From the NCBI GenBank assembly GCA_963680875.1, contig OY804582.1, positions 52,904,646-52,968,645 on the forward strand: 64,000 nucleotides of DNA. The letters are read 5' to 3'. Below the pieces are notes generated by a model, which did not search any database, was not told the DNA's origin, and worked only from the letters and a program-made list of their open reading frames with translations. Numbering within the stretch: the stretch's first letter is position 1; each line of letters opens with the position of its first letter. This DNA comes from Bathymodiolus brooksi (lineage: Eukaryota > Mollusca > Bivalvia > Mytilida > Modiolidae). The translations under genes were made by a program, and so were the position numbers. This document shows positions 1-12,399 of the stretch, piece by piece.

Positions 1-3000
1 GGAGTACAGACAATACAATGACCTAAAGAAGGAGTACAGACCATACAATGACCTAAAGAAGGAGTACAGACAATACAATGGCATAAAGAAGGACAGACAA
101 TACAATGACCTAAAGAAGGAGTACAGACAATACAATGACCTAAAGAAGGAGTACAGACAATACAATGACCTAAAGAAGGAGTACAGACAATACAATGACC
201 TAAAGAAGGAGTACAGACAATACAATGACCTAAAGAAGGACAGACAATACAATGGCCTAAAGAAGGAGTACAGACAATACAATGACCTAAAGAAGGAGTA
301 CAGACAATACAATGACCTAAAGAAGGAGTACAGACAATACAATGACCTAAAGAAGGAGTACAGACAATACAATGACCTAAAGAAGGAGTATAGACAATAC
401 AATGACCTAAAGAAGGAGTATAGACAATACAATGACCTAAAGAAGGAGTACAGACAATATAATGACCTAAAGAAGGAGTACAGACAATATAATGACCTAA
501 AGAAGGAGTATAGACAATACAATGACCTAAAGAAGGAGTACAGACAATACAATGACCTAAAGAAGGAGTACAGACAATACAATGACCTAAAGAAGGAGTA
601 CAGACAATATAATGACCTAAAGAAGGAGTATAGACAATACAATGACCTAAAGAAGGAGTACAGACAATACAATGACCTAAAGAAGGAGTATAGACAATAC
701 AATGACCTAAAGAAGGACAGACAATACAATGGCCTAAAGAAGGAGTACAGACAATACAATGACCTAAAGAAGGAGTACAGACAATACAATGACCTAAAGA
801 AGGAGTACAGACAATACAATGACCTAAAGAAGGAGTACAGACAATACAATGACCTAAAGAAGGAGTACAGACAATACAATGACCTAAAGAAGGAGTACAG
901 ACAATACAATGACCTAAAGAAGGAGTACAGACAATACAATGACCTAAAGAAGGAGTACAGACAATACAATGACCTAAAGAAGGAGTACAGACAATACAAT
1001 GACCTAAAGAAGGAGTACAGACAATACAATGGCCAAAAGAAGGAGTACAGACAATACAATGGCCTAAAGAAGGCGTACAGACAATACAATGACCTAAAGA
1101 AGGAGTACAGACAATACAATGACCTAAAGAAGGAGTACAGACAATACAATGACCTAAAGAAGGACAGACAATACAATGACCTAAAGAAGGAGTACAGACA
1201 ATACAATGACCTAAAGAAGGAGTACAGACAATACAATGACCTAAAGAAGGAGTACAGACAACACAATGACCTAAAGAAGGAGTACAGACAATACAATGAT
1301 CTAAAGAAGGAGTACAGACAACACAATGACCTAAATAAGGAGTACAGACAATACAATGACCTAAAGAAGGAGTACAGACAACACAATGACCTAAAGAAGG
1401 AGTACAGACAATACAATGACCTAAAGAAGGAGTACAGACAATACAATGACCTAAAGAAGGAGCACAGACAATACAATGACCTAAAGAAGGAGTACAGACA
1501 ATACAATGGCCTAAAGAAGGAGTACAGACAATACATTGGCCTAAAGAAGGAGTACAGACAATACAATGGCCTAAAGAAGGAGTACAGACAATACAATGAC
1601 CTAAAGAAGGAGTACAGACAATATAATGACCAAAAGAAGAAAGTACAGACAATACAATGACCTAAAGAAGGAGTACAGACAATACAATGACCTAAAGAAG
1701 GAGCACAGACAATACAATGACCTAAAGAAGGAGTACAGACAATACAATGGCCTAAAGAAGGAGTACAGACAATACAATGGCCTAAAGAAGGAGAACAGGC
1801 AATACAATGACCAAAAGAAGGAGTACAGACAATACAATGACCTAAAGAAGGAGTACAGACAATACAATGACCTAAAGAAGGAGTACAGACAATACAATGA
1901 CCTAAAGAAGGACAGACAATACAATGGCCTACAGAAGGAGTACAGACAATACAATGACCTAAAGAAGGAGTACAGACAATACAATGACCTAAAGAAGGAG
2001 TACAGACAATACAATGACCTAAAGAAGGAGTACAGACAATACAATGACCTAAAGAAGGAGTACAGACAATACAATGACCTAAAGAAGGAGTACAGACAAT
2101 ACAATGACCTAAAGAAGGAGTACAGACAATACAATGACCTAAAGAAGGAGTACAGACAATGCGATGACCTAAAGAAGGAGTACAGACAATACAATGACCT
2201 AAAGAAGGAGTACAGACAATACAATGACCTAAAGAAGGAGTACAGACAATACAATGACCTAAAGAAGGAGTACAGACAATACAATGACCTAAAGAAGGAG
2301 TACAGACAATGCGATGACCTAAAGAAGGAGTACAGACAATACAATGACCTAAAGAAGGAGTACAGACAATACAATGACCTAAAGAAGGAGTACAGACAAT
2401 ACAATGACCTAAAGAAGTACAGACAATACAATGGCCTAAAGAAGGAGTACAGACAATACAATGACTTAAAGAAGGAGTACAGACAATACAATGACCTAAA
2501 GAAGGAGTACAGACAATACAGTGACCTAAAGAAGGAGTACAGACAATACAATGACCTAAAGAAGGAGTACAGACAATACAATGGCCTAAAGAAGGAGTAC
2601 AGACAATACAATGGCCTAAAGAAGGAGAACAGGCAATACAATGACCAAAAGAAGGAGTACAGACAATACAATGACCTAAAGAAGGAGTACAGACAATATA
2701 ATGACCTAAAGAAGGACAGACAATACAATGGCCTAAAGAAGGAGTACAGACAATACAATGACCTAAAGAAGGAGTATAGACAATACAATGACCTAAAGAA
2801 GGAGTATAGACAATACAATGACCTAAAGAAGGAGTATAGACAATACAATGACCTAAAGAAGGAGTACATACAATACAATGACCTAAAGAAGGAGTACAGA
2901 CAATACAATGACCTAAAGAAGGAGTACAGACAATACAATGACCTAAAGAAGGAGTATAGACAATACAATGACCTAAAGAAGGAGTACAGACAATACAATG

Positions 3001-4758
3001 ACCTAAAGAAGGAGTACAGACAATACAATGACCTAAAGAAGGAGTATAGACAATACAATGACCTAAAGAAGGAGTACAGACAATACAATGACCTAAAGAA
3101 GGACAGACAATACAATGGCCTAAAGAAGGAGTACAGACAATACAATGACCTAAAGAAGGAGTACAGACAATACAATGACCTAAAGAAGGAGTACAGACAA
3201 TACAATGGCCTACAGAAGGAGTACAGACAATACAATGACCTAAAGAAGGAGTACAGACAATACAATGACCTAAAGAAGGAGTACAGACAATACAATGGCC
3301 TAAAGAAGGAGTACAGACAATACAATGGCCTAAAGAAGGAGTACAGACAATACAATGACCTAAAGAAGGAGTACAGACAATACAATGACCTAAAGAAGGA
3401 GTACAGACAATACAATGGCCTAAAGAAGGAGTACAGACAATACAATGGCCTAAAGAAGGAGTACAGACAATACAATGGCCTAAAGAAGGAGGACAGACAA
3501 TACAATGGCCTAAAGAAGGAGTATAGACAATACAATGACCTAAAGAAGGAGTACAGACAATACAATGGCCTAAAGAAGGAGTACAGACAATACAATGGCC
3601 TAAAGAAGGAGTACAGACAATACAATGGCCTAAAGAAGGAGTACAGACAATACAATGACCTAAAGAAGGAGTACAGACAATACAATGACCTAAAGAAGGA
3701 CAGACAATACAATGGCCTAAAGAAGGAGTACAGACAATACAATGACCTAAAGAAGGAGTACAGACAATACAATGACCTAAAGAAGGAGTACAGACAATAC
3801 AATGACCTAAAGAAGGAGTACAGACAATACAATGGCCTAAAGAAGGAGTACAGACAATACAATGACCTAAAGAAGGAGTACAGACAATACAATGACCTAA
3901 AGAAGGAGTACAGACAATACAATGACCTAAAGAAGGACAGACAATACAATGGCCTAAAGAAGGAGTACAGACAATACAATGACCTAAAGAAGGAGTACAG
4001 ACAATACAATGACCTAAAGAAGGAGTACAGACAATACAATGGCCTACAGAAGGAGTACAGACAATACAATGACCTAAAGAAGGAGTACAGACAATACAAT
4101 GACCTAAAGAAGGACAGACAATACAATGGCCTAAAGCAGGAGTACAGACAATACAATGGTCTAAAGAAGGAGTACAGACAATACAATGGTCTAAAGAAGG
4201 AGTACAGACAATACAATGACTAAAGAAGGAGTACAGACAATACAATGACCTAAAGAAGGACAGACAATACAATGGCCTACAGAAGGAGTACAGACAATAC
4301 AATGACCTACAGAAGGAGTACAGACAATACAATGGCCTAAAGAAGGAGTACAGACAATACAATGGCCTAAAGAAGGAGTACAGACAATACAATGACCTAA
4401 AGAAGGAGTACAGACAATACAATGACCTAAAGAAGGAGTACAGACAATACAATGACCTAAAGAAGGAGTACAGACAATACAATGGCCTAAAGAAGGAGTA
4501 CAGACAATACAATGACCTAAAGAAGGAGTACAGACAATACAATGACCTAAAGAAGGACAGACAATACAATGACCTAAAGAAGGAGTACAGACAATACAAT
4601 GACCTAAAGAAGGAGTACAGACAATACAATGGCCTACAGAAGGAGTACAGACAATACAATGACCTAAAGAAGGAGTATAGACAATACAATGACCTAAAGA
4701 AGGAGTACAGACAATACAATGACCTAAAGAAGGAGTACAGACAATACAATGACCTAAA
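1..4758. repeat. 30-bp tandem array (about 160 units), derived from a dispersed repeat
   Basis: A 30-bp unit of the form GGAGTACAGACAATACAATG plus ACCTAAAGAA repeats from the first base of the window. Common variants are ACC/GCC in the middle and 27-bp units that lack GTA. Both lengths are multiples of three, so both strands stay open for about 2.6 kb; these open frames are not genes. The array runs directly into sequence related to a dispersed repeat found elsewhere in the window, and single copies of that repeat (for example near 61,600) contain one copy of the unit. It continues off the left edge and lies upstream of the first visible EGF exon, presumably in an intron. Confidence 0.97.
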
Positions 4759-4870
4759 GAAAAAAGACAAACAGTGATCTACTAAACCACTACACAGAAA
4801 ACTAAAGATAGAACAACACAAACACCACAAAAATCATTGTGAACTTAGGTGTCATCACTTGACATATGTC
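4759..4870 (+). mobile_element. Remnant of the dispersed repeat that seeded the 30-bp array
   Basis: After the last 30-bp unit the sequence reads AAAAAAGACAAACAGTGATC, then a diverged ACTAAAGATAGAACAACAC and a GTGAACTTAGGTGTCATCAC stretch. The same order occurs at 41808-42004, 46405-46527 and 61547-61777 as (AAAAGGACAAACGATCTAC) ... (AAAACTAAAG) ... (GGTGCTCC..AAG..AAGCAGTTCCTGCTC). It is therefore the flank of the element in which the array arose. Confidence 0.7.
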
Positions 4871-5615
4871 ATCTGTCTGTTTTGCATTTTAATTTTTTCA
4901 CATTTGAACCTTCTTCTACAGAACTAATAGATATAAAGGAACCAAACTTTGCATTGGCTACCTTTAGAAAGAGGAAATTCAGATTTATAGAAATCAATTT
5001 GAACCTCCATAGGGAGGGGCTAGCAGGGGAGAAAATTAAGTACATTTTTTTTAGCCATACCATATTTAGGAATACTGAAATATTTGTTTCACAGCATCAT
5101 TAGAATTTGTAGATTTAGATTTGTACAAATGAAGGTCGTAGGATGTATGGGACCATAGTACACGAGTGCACATATGGGGATAATTAAAAAAAAAAAAGAT
5201 TTTCTTAAAAATCTGCAATGGAAATACAAATATAAATGGCATTAACAAGCTTTTTGATACATCAGTTTGTTTATCATTAAACAGAGCACATGCTCAGAGG
5301 TGTTTTCTGATTGGTCAATATATTTTTGCTGTCTTGCAAAAGACTGGACTGTCAAAGTGAATGAAAGGTTATCTGACATGACCCCATAATGGATGCTGTA
5401 AGATGTTAGTGTGTCACTAAATAAAGTTCCAGGAAACATCCTATGTTGATTACATTGGTTTTTATTTAGTTGTCAATTTATACCAGTCTTACTGACAACA
5501 GGAACCTATCACACACCTGTTGCATTAAAAACAAGTCATTAGTAGGAGTTATTTATTTATATGATAGTAAAAGAAGATGATTTTTGTACATTTGTTGTTA
5601 ACATTTTAATTTCAG
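4871..5615. other. Intron remainder, nothing recognised
   Basis: AT-rich sequence with a polypyrimidine tract leading to the TTTCAG acceptor at 5615. Short open frames on both strands are unconvincing. I see no EGF exon here. Confidence 0.6.
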
Positions 5616-5720
5616 AACTTTGTAATGGACACAGATGTGTAGTTAATGCATATTGTGATGTCACACAACACTGCAAATGTAAAAATGGTTACCATGGTGA
5701 TGGATTAACACATTGTGAGA
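5616..5720 (+). CDS. EGF exon 1 (class A), 105 bp
   Basis: Flanked by TTTCAG and GTAAGC. It encodes one six-cysteine EGF-like domain beginning LCNGHRC and ending NGYHGDGLTHCE. The Cys3-Cys4 loop (CDVTQHC) is one residue longer than in most class A exons, giving 105 rather than 102 bp. This is the first domain in the window; the preceding one must lie upstream of the 30-bp array. Confidence 0.9.
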
Positions 5721-6007
5721 GTAAGCACTAACACATTTATATAAAGACAATATACCATTTCAGACACTCTAACAAGTTCTTACACGAGTACATATTAGTG
5801 ATATCCTCCACGACTGTGAGAAATTCTGTCTTTTCCCGAGTGGAGCATAGTGGAAGGAGGATAAAATATGTTGAATTTCTCACACAAGAGTAGATATAGC
5901 AATCTTCAATTTTGGCAGAATGTAAGAACCTATTTCTTCCATAAAATGTGATGGTAAAACTCCATAAAGAAAGGCAAAACTTGCCAATCTTTGGGATGAT
6001 TTCCATT

Positions 6008-6361
6008 ATGAGTGAGTGTGTGAGTGATTGTTGTTTAATGTCAAGTGAGTAAGTTTTCAGCTATATGATGGCGAGAACAAGTTACTTTTTGATGAGATGA
6101 TGTCCGTTTTGTACTAAACCGACATGTATAGCTGGATTTGTATAGTGCTAGCTCACTGATAACAGGTAGACATGTTGCTCCACTCTGACACATTATCCTG
6201 ATTCTGTGCCACCAGTCTTTGCTCTTACTCCTTAATGCTGTGAGCTTAGTGGAGAAACATCAAATACCAATTATATAGTCTTTAGTTTGATCTGACTGGG
6301 GCTCAAACCCATATCTACTGCACTCAAGGCAAGCACACTAACCATTACACCACCGATGCTG
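6008..6361 (-). mobile_element. tRNA-derived SINE-like element, family 2
   Basis: Read on the minus strand it begins GGTGGTGTAATGGTTAGTGT, which resembles a tRNA A-box region, followed by a B-box-like GGGTTTGAGCCCC. It ends in the shared tail whose plus-strand form is GAGTGATTGTTGTTTAATGT. Related copies occur at 25108, 29984, 38800 and 51373, with fragments elsewhere. Confidence 0.8.
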
Positions 6362-6675
6362 TCAATTACCATTACGAGGTCAAATCATTCCTAGAATTTA
6401 ATATGGTGATGTTGAACAAATCTGTACATTTGATTGAACATTTACCAATTGAAAACAGTTTCATATACTCCTGTCTACTCTGGGCTGTCTTCCACAGAAA
6501 ATCTCTATTTACCTAAGAAAACCTCTCCATGTGAATTATATTACGCATGATCAGTGTGCACATAAAAGTTTAATTGACCAATTACAAATGATAAATAGTA
6601 TATCTTACCACAATACTATTGGATTTCTGAATCTGTTCGTTGGCTTTCACTGGACATAATATGTTAAACAGTGTT

Positions 6676-6885
6676 ATTGTCAGAGAAACTCAGTGTAGAC
6701 TATTAGAGTTTGATTGTTGGAGAAACTCAAAGTAGACTATTGGAGTTTGATTGTTGGAGAAACTCAGAAGAGACTAGTATTGGAGTTTGATTGTTGGAGA
6801 AACTCAGAGGAGAGGGAATGAGAGTTTAATTGTCTGAGAAACTTAAAGATCAGTATTGTAGTGTAATTATCAATGAAACTCAGGA
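6676..6885. repeat. Degenerate 36-40 bp tandem repeat, about 6 units
   Basis: The motif GAGAAACTCA recurs at 6683, 6721, 6758, 6798, 6837 and, as ATGAAACTCA, near 6873. The spacer reads TATTGGAGTTTGATTGTTG with substitutions. It is intronic and has no coding value. Confidence 0.85.
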
Positions 6886-7086
6886 GACAGTGATGGTCAA
6901 CAAGTCTATCAAAATCAACTTAAAACTGGTGCATACTTACTATCAGAAAAACGAATGACAACATAGACAATACAATACTTTAAATGTTTTTATGTCTATT
7001 GTTTTTTAAAGCTGTACCACCAGTCCTGCTATTCAACTCTAATTAGCATATATATTGTACATTTAGATGTAAATTTGTTTTTATAG

Positions 7087-7194
7087 AGATTGAAACTTGT
7101 GGAGGAAGACTTTGTGCTAAACATGCCCACTGTGTCAACAATCAGTGTACCTGTAAACCTGGCTACTATGGTCAGGGATGTACTGAATGTAAAG
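7087..7194 (+). CDS. EGF exon 2 (class B), 108 bp, with its tail expanded downstream
   Basis: The acceptor is TTTATAG and the donor GTTAGT. The domain starts IETCGGRLC and ends CKPGYYGQGCTECK, with seven cysteines; the extra one is in the YGQGC turn. The last 51 bp of the exon, its donor and 20 bp of intron form the unit of the tandem array that follows. Exon 2 lacks the aromatic residue found between Cys3 and Cys4 in later class B exons. Confidence 0.9.
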
Positions 7195-8670
7195 GTTAGT
7201 AGTTTACAGCTAAGTGTACCTGTAAACCTGGCTACTATGGTCAGAGATGTACTGAATGTAAAGGTTAGTAGTTTACAGCTAAGTGTACCTGTAAACCTGG
7301 CTACAATGGTCAGGGATGTACTGAATGTAAAGGTTAGTAGTTTACAGCTAAGTGTACCTGTAAACCTGGCTACTATGGTCAGGGATGTACTGAATGTAAA
7401 GGTTAGTAGTTTACAGCTAAGTGTACATGTAAACCTGGCTACTATGGTCAGTGATGTACTGAATGTAAAGGTTAGTAGTTTACAACTAAGTGTACCTGTA
7501 AACCTGGCTACTATGGTCAGGGATGTACTGAATGTAAAGGTTAGTAGTTTACAGCTAAGTGTACCTGTAAACCTGGCTACTATGGTCAGTGATGTACTGA
7601 ATGTAAAGGTTAGTAGTTTACAGCTAAGTGTACCTGTAAACCTGGCTACTATGGTCAAGGATGTACTGAATGTAAAGGTTAGTAGTTTACAGCTAAGTGT
7701 ACATGTAAACCTGGCTATTATGGTCAGTGATGTACTGAATGTAAAGGTTAGTAGTTTACAGCTAAGTGTACCTGTAAACCTGCCTACTATGGTTAGGGAT
7801 GTACTGAATGTAAAGGTTAGTAGTTTACAGCTAAGTGTACCTGTAAACCTGGCTACTATGGTCAGGGATGTACTGAATGCAAAGGTTAGTAGTTTACAGC
7901 TAAGTGTACATGTAAACCTGCCTACTATGGTTAGGGATGTACTGAATGTAAAGGTTAGTAGTTTACAGCTAAGTGTACCTGTAAACCTGGCTACTATGGT
8001 CAGGGATGTACTGAATGTAAGGGTTAGTAGTTTACAGCTAAGTGTACCTGTAAACCTGGCTATTATGGTCAGTGATGTACTGAATGTAAAGGTTAGTAGT
8101 TTACAGTTAAGTGTACATGTAAACCTGGCTACAATGGTCAGGGATGTACTGAATGTAAAGGTTAGTAGATTACAGCTAAGTGTACATGTAAACCTGGCTA
8201 CTATGGTCAGGGATGTGCTGAATGTAAAGGTTAGTAGATTACAGCTAAGTGTACCTGTAAACCTGGCTACTATGGTCAGGGATGTACTGAATGTAAAGGT
8301 CAGTAGATTACAGCTAACTGTACCTGTAAACCTGCCTACTATGGTCAGGGATGTACTGAATGCAAAGGTTAGTAGTTTACAGCTAAGTGTACATGTAAAC
8401 CTGCCTACTATGGTTAGGGATGTACTGAATGTAAAGGTTAGTAGTTTACAGCTAAGTGTACCTGTAAACCTGGCTACTATGGTCAGGGATGTACTGAATG
8501 TAAAGGTTAGTAGATTACAGCTAAGTGTACCTGTAAACCTGGCTACTATGGTCAGGGATGTACTGAATGTAAAGGTTAGTAGATTACAGCTAAGTGTACA
8601 TGTAAACCTGGCTACTATGGTCAGGGATGTACTGAATGTAAAGGTTAGTAGATTACAACTATTTGTACAT
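7195..8670 (+). repeat. 69-bp tandem array of exon 2 tail plus splice donor, 21 units
   Basis: Each unit is GTTAGTAGTTTACAG followed by 54 bp copying the exon 2 end (CTAAGTGTACCTGTAAACCT through GAATGTAAAG). From 7195 to the last donor at 8644 is exactly 21 x 69 bp. Each unit carries a GT donor, and most carry a TTTACAG acceptor-like site. In the EGF frame every unit reads into TAG just after the donor, and several units also contain TGA or TAG in the exon-like part. The array appears non-coding. The 527-residue open frame here is in another frame. Confidence 0.95.
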
Positions 8671-8763
8671 TAACACCAGTCTCTGTCTGTACTCAATGTA
8701 AAGGTCAGCAGTTTACAACTCAGTGTAAATTCAAGCCATTTGCATGGGACTACTTCCCTTTTT

Positions 8764-9260
8764 AGCTCACCTTGCCAAAGACAATGTGAGCTTTTGCCAT
8801 CACTTGGCGTCCGTCGTCCATTGTTTGTCGTCCGTTAACTTTTCACATTTTAATCTTCTCCTCTGAAACCCCTCAGGCCAAATGAACTGAAACTTGGTAG
8901 GAAGCATCTATGGAAGGTCCACTATGAAGATTGCTCATTTCGTCCCGATCCATTAACAAACATGGCCACCACAGGCAATTCTTGTTTCTGATTGGCCGAT
9001 TTTTAAAAATCTTCTCCTCTGAAACCGCTTTGTCAAATGAACCGAAACTTGGTAGGTAGCATCTATGGAATGTCCTCTATGAAGATTGCTCATTTCGTCC
9101 CGATCGGTTGGCAAACATGGTCATCACATGCAATTCTTGTTTCTGATTGGTCGATTTCTAAAAAATCTTCTCCTTTGAAACTGCTTAGCCATATGAACCG
9201 AAACTTGGTAGGAAGCATCTACATGTATGGAAGGTTCTGTATTAAGTTTCCTCAAAGCAG
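8764..9260. mobile_element. Dispersed repeat with internal 156-bp duplications
   Basis: It begins TTAGCTCACCTTGCC. Inside, CTTCTCCTCTGAAACC recurs at about 8855 and 9011, and as CTTCTCCTTTGAAAC near 9168, so the internal period is about 156 bp. The GAACTGAAACTTGGTAGGAA segment recurs with it. The whole looks like a family I associate with molluscan genomes; class unknown. Confidence 0.65.
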
Positions 9261-9335
9261 AATGAAAGGTGAGTGACACAGGCTCAGCCCACTGAGCCTC
9301 TAGTTTGCTCACAGCATTACAGAGATATAGCCTAG

Positions 9336-9538
9336 ACTAGTTGGCCCAGAGTCAGAGTGGAGCAACCTGTCTACCTATAGATTGTTGTTTCAGTAAGTTA
9401 GCACCATAAAAATCAAACTGAAAGTGTTGTTCTTCAAAAAGCAAGCCTCATCATTTTGTCTCATCAAAAAAAATTAATTGCTCTTGTCATGGTATGGCTG
9501 AAAAATGGCTCAATTTCATCAAATAACAATCACTCAAT
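9336..9538 (+). mobile_element. Family 2 SINE fragment
   Basis: Contains AGAGTGGAGCAACCTGTCTA and, further on, a CAATCACTCA end. These match the reverse complement of the 6008-6361 copy. The tRNA-like head is missing. Confidence 0.65.
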
Positions 9539-9740
9539 CATATATATATTCACTTACTTACACAATTTCCTTATAAAACTGGGCTTTATATATAGCTCTG
9601 GCGGGTCACTATTTTCTATTATTTTTTCAGGATTATGAAATTAAGGAAAAAGAATAAAAAAGAAGGAGCATGTTTATTAATACTAAATACTTTACATAAA
9701 ATAATTAGATTGATACAGAAATGAAAATTTAATGTTTCAG

Positions 9741-9842
9741 AATTATGTGGAGGAAAGAGATGTGTAAATAATGCTTATTGTAATCTTGGAAACTGTGTTT
9801 GTAGAAAAGGTTACCATGGAGATGGATATTTTATTTGTGAAG
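9741..9842 (+). CDS. EGF exon 3 (class A), 102 bp
   Basis: The acceptor is TGTTTCAG and the donor GTCAGT. The six-cysteine domain runs from LCGGKRCVNNAYC to KGYHGDGYFICE. It is a standard class A exon, 2.5 kb after exon 2 because of the 69-bp array and other repeats. Confidence 0.92.
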
Positions 9843-10079
9843 GTCAGTAATGTGTAACTCATTGACAGGTTGGTGATTTCTTTAATTTTTTATATAGATA
9901 ATTTACGTATAAAACATTTTGCACATCAGTAATGTTTTTTATTTTATAAAATAAATTTGTTAGCAGTTTGTTTAATAAATATTCAAAAAGATATACAAAC
10001 AATATATACATTGTAATCAGATAAAAAACAAAAGGATAATCAGATAACATTTGTGGTGAATAAACTGATGGGTTATGTT

Positions 10080-10258
10080 AAGGATTATGGTGTTGAACGG
10101 CACTTTCAACAATATTTCAGGTATATTGTGGTGATAAATTTTATTGGTGGAGGACACCAGAGAAAACAAACTACCTGCCGCAAGTCACTGAAAAGCTTTA
10201 TCACATAATGTTGTATCGAGTGTACCTCTCCATGAGTGGGATTCGAACTCTGTTCTGT
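10080..10258 (-). mobile_element. tRNA-derived SINE-like element, family 1
   Basis: The plus strand reads CACTTTCAACAATATTTCAG (the element's tail) through CACATAATGTTGTATCGAG to GGGATTCGAACTC, a B-box on the minus strand. The tail motif CTGAAATATTGTTGAAAGTG is shared by about a dozen copies in the window. The tRNA-like head is partly lost here. Confidence 0.8.
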
Positions 10259-10570
10259 TAATGAACCTGATACATATCATCATACTATGCACATAACATA
10301 TACCCCCATTCTAATTAAAATTAGATCTCCGTACTTTCTCCCTATTTTCTATCGGTTGTTTTGTAGTCGCTGCGTGGAAGTAGAAAATAGGGAGCAAGTG
10401 CTGAGAGAAGTTTCTGAACATTCTTCAACAGCAAACTGTGCAGAACTTGTGTGCTATAGACATGTACTGGTACATTATTAAACTAAAACCTCTATTCAAG
10501 TCAAACGGTACAACAGAACATAACATCATAATCAATAGGTAGTCTCTTTAATTCACCAGTATGTTTTCAG

Positions 10571-10678
10571 TTGACGGTATCTGTAATGGACAGACATGTG
10601 CAGCGAATGCTCATTGTGTTAACCAGAAATGTCAGTGTAAGCCTGGTTTCTATGGGCAACCATATACTGTTTGTAGAC
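10571..10678 (+). CDS. EGF exon 4 (class B), 108 bp
   Basis: Flanked by TTTTCAG and GTAAGT. The domain starts DGICNGQTCAANAHC and ends KPGFYGQPYTVCR, with six cysteines. A proline replaces the usual glycine in the terminal turn. Like exons 2 and 6 it lacks the class B aromatic in the Cys3-Cys4 loop. Confidence 0.92.
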
Positions 10679-10796
10679 GTAAGTATATGTAAACGTGTAT
10701 GTTTTTAGTTTTTTTCTTGAATTTCATTCAGAAGAGTAGATTTTATTATTTCCAGTGTAACAGTAGAGCATGTTTTATCTCTGAAAAATGCAATGT

Positions 10797-10878
10797 CCCA
10801 GATGAGATTTGATCCCAGGACCTCTCACATTTTAAGCCACCACTCTACCAACTGAGCTAAAGGAGATCTCCACTAATG
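10797..10878 (-). mobile_element. tRNA-like pseudogene or SINE head
   Basis: On the minus strand, TTTAGCTCAGTTGGTAGAG matches a tRNA D-arm/A-box and CCTGGGATCAAATCTC a T-arm/B-box. The anticodon stem does not pair convincingly and the acceptor stem is not evident, so I do not call a functional tRNA gene. Confidence 0.55.
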
Positions 10879-11319
10879 CAGTTAGCAGAGGTGGCTATGA
10901 ACCTACTACGGTTCTTATAGCATTAGGTAGGGGAGAGTTCCCGTTGCACCAGAATCCAAGTTTGTTTATATACTGAAATTAACACATACTCATCCAAGCT
11001 TTGGAGTTTTAACAGACCTACTGGAAATATATGATAATGATCTTGGTTAAACTAGCTCCATCTCCAATCCTACTAGAAATCATATGTCATATTCTATTTT
11101 TGAAATTAGATTGATATTACAGATCTTCTTAGTGATTTGTTATATTTTTTGATTTGTTTGATCTATATAGAATAATGGCAGTTAAGAAGACGAGACAGAC
11201 ATTATCGCTATTATATGTTAATGTGTGTAGAGACCTTCAAAATGTTTGTTATTGTTTTTATTAGTACCATCATAATGTGAAAATTTCTGTATCAGAGTCA
11301 GTTTGTTGATACTGAAAAT

Positions 11320-11512
11320 ATCAAAAAGTTGTGAGTTCGACTCTCGCTCATTGTGAGGTGTACTAGATACAACATTATGTGATAAAGTTTGTCAGTGACT
11401 TGCGACAGATCAGTGGTTTTCTATGTACTTCTGTTTCCTCCACCAATAACACTGACTGCCACGATATAACTGAAATATTGTTGAAAGTGGCGTTAAGCAC
11501 CATAACCCCAAC
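11320..11512 (+). mobile_element. Family 1 SINE copy
   Basis: Starts at the B-box-like GTTGTGAGTTCGACTCTCGC and runs through ACAACATTATGTGATAAAGT to the tail ending AAAGTGGCGTTAAGCACC. The upstream tRNA-like part is truncated. Confidence 0.8.
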
Positions 11513-11554
11513 CCTACTTTTCATTAGTTGCTGATTATTAGTTTTTATTCACAG

Positions 11555-11656
11555 CATTGTGTAATGGTCAGAAATGTAAAGAAAATGCAATATGTGTAAA
11601 TGGCAAGTGTAAATGTAAATATGGTTACCATGGAGATGGAAATGTCAGATGTGAAA
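11555..11656 (+). CDS. EGF exon 5 (class A), 102 bp
   Basis: Flanked by TTCACAG and GTAAGT. The six-cysteine domain starts LCNGQKCKENAIC and ends KYGYHGDGNVRCE. A clean class A domain, C-x4-C-x5-C-x4-C-x-C-x11-C. Confidence 0.92.
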
Positions 11657-12399
11657 GTAAGTTTGTTGTGGTTTATTATACAAATAGACAAAGAAAGGAT
11701 ACAAATTTAATTTCAAATTAACAAATTTAATAGTTTATATTTCTTGGTGATATTTTTTTTTGCATCTACCTATACTATATGCAATTGTTAATTACGAACA
11801 TCTATTTGTTCACATATTGGTTTGTTGAAATGTTGTGGGAATTAAACTTTATTTTGACAGTTTGTGGAAGTTGCATGCAAATTTTCCCGGGCAAAATATT
11901 GAAAATCTTAAAATGTCATTAGAAAGTTTACACTCTTGATAACCTCAGAAAACTACATCAAAATCAACAAAATGCCACTTCTTTCTCATGATATGAGAGA
12001 ACATGCCTTAGATATACTCTAGGCAGACATGAGTTTCTATTGGTTGTAAATGTCTGATTTTGTACCACCTCCATCATTGGTTTCAATGTTTGTGGTGACC
12101 GAACGTCTAATCTGCAGCTGAAGACAGGTTTATTCATTTATGTCACATACGGCACATGTTCCTTTTAACCACAGTGTGGACTAATGATGTTCAAGGTAGA
12201 TAGATTAGTGCATGAACAATCTGCTTCATAATGTAAATCTTTGGCCTAGGCATGCATATTTAGGCCTAACAATCAACATTTATCTTTTGTCTGGTGTGCG
12301 ATAAACTTGAGTACAGCCAACTGAATCCAAGAGAGTGAACCAGGATTCATTGTGGAAAACAACAAATGACTCCTTTTGTTGGTCAGCCACCGACATAAT
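11657..12399. other. Intron segment, nothing recognised
   Basis: AT-rich intron sequence before an inverted-repeat element. No EGF exon, repeat period or protein match seen. Confidence 0.6.

Noticed and set aside
1601..4223. Open frames of 871 aa (minus) and 865 aa (plus)
   Set aside because: Both are translations of the 30-bp tandem array; unit lengths of 30 and 27 keep any frame open. No protein-like composition and no splice or start context.
7090..8673. Open frame of 527 aa (plus) and 209 aa (minus, 7029-7658)
   Set aside because: By-products of the 69-bp array. The plus frame is not the EGF frame of exon 2.
10797..10878. Functional tRNA gene on the minus strand
   Set aside because: A- and B-box-like words are present, but the anticodon and acceptor stems do not pair; more likely a SINE head or pseudogene.
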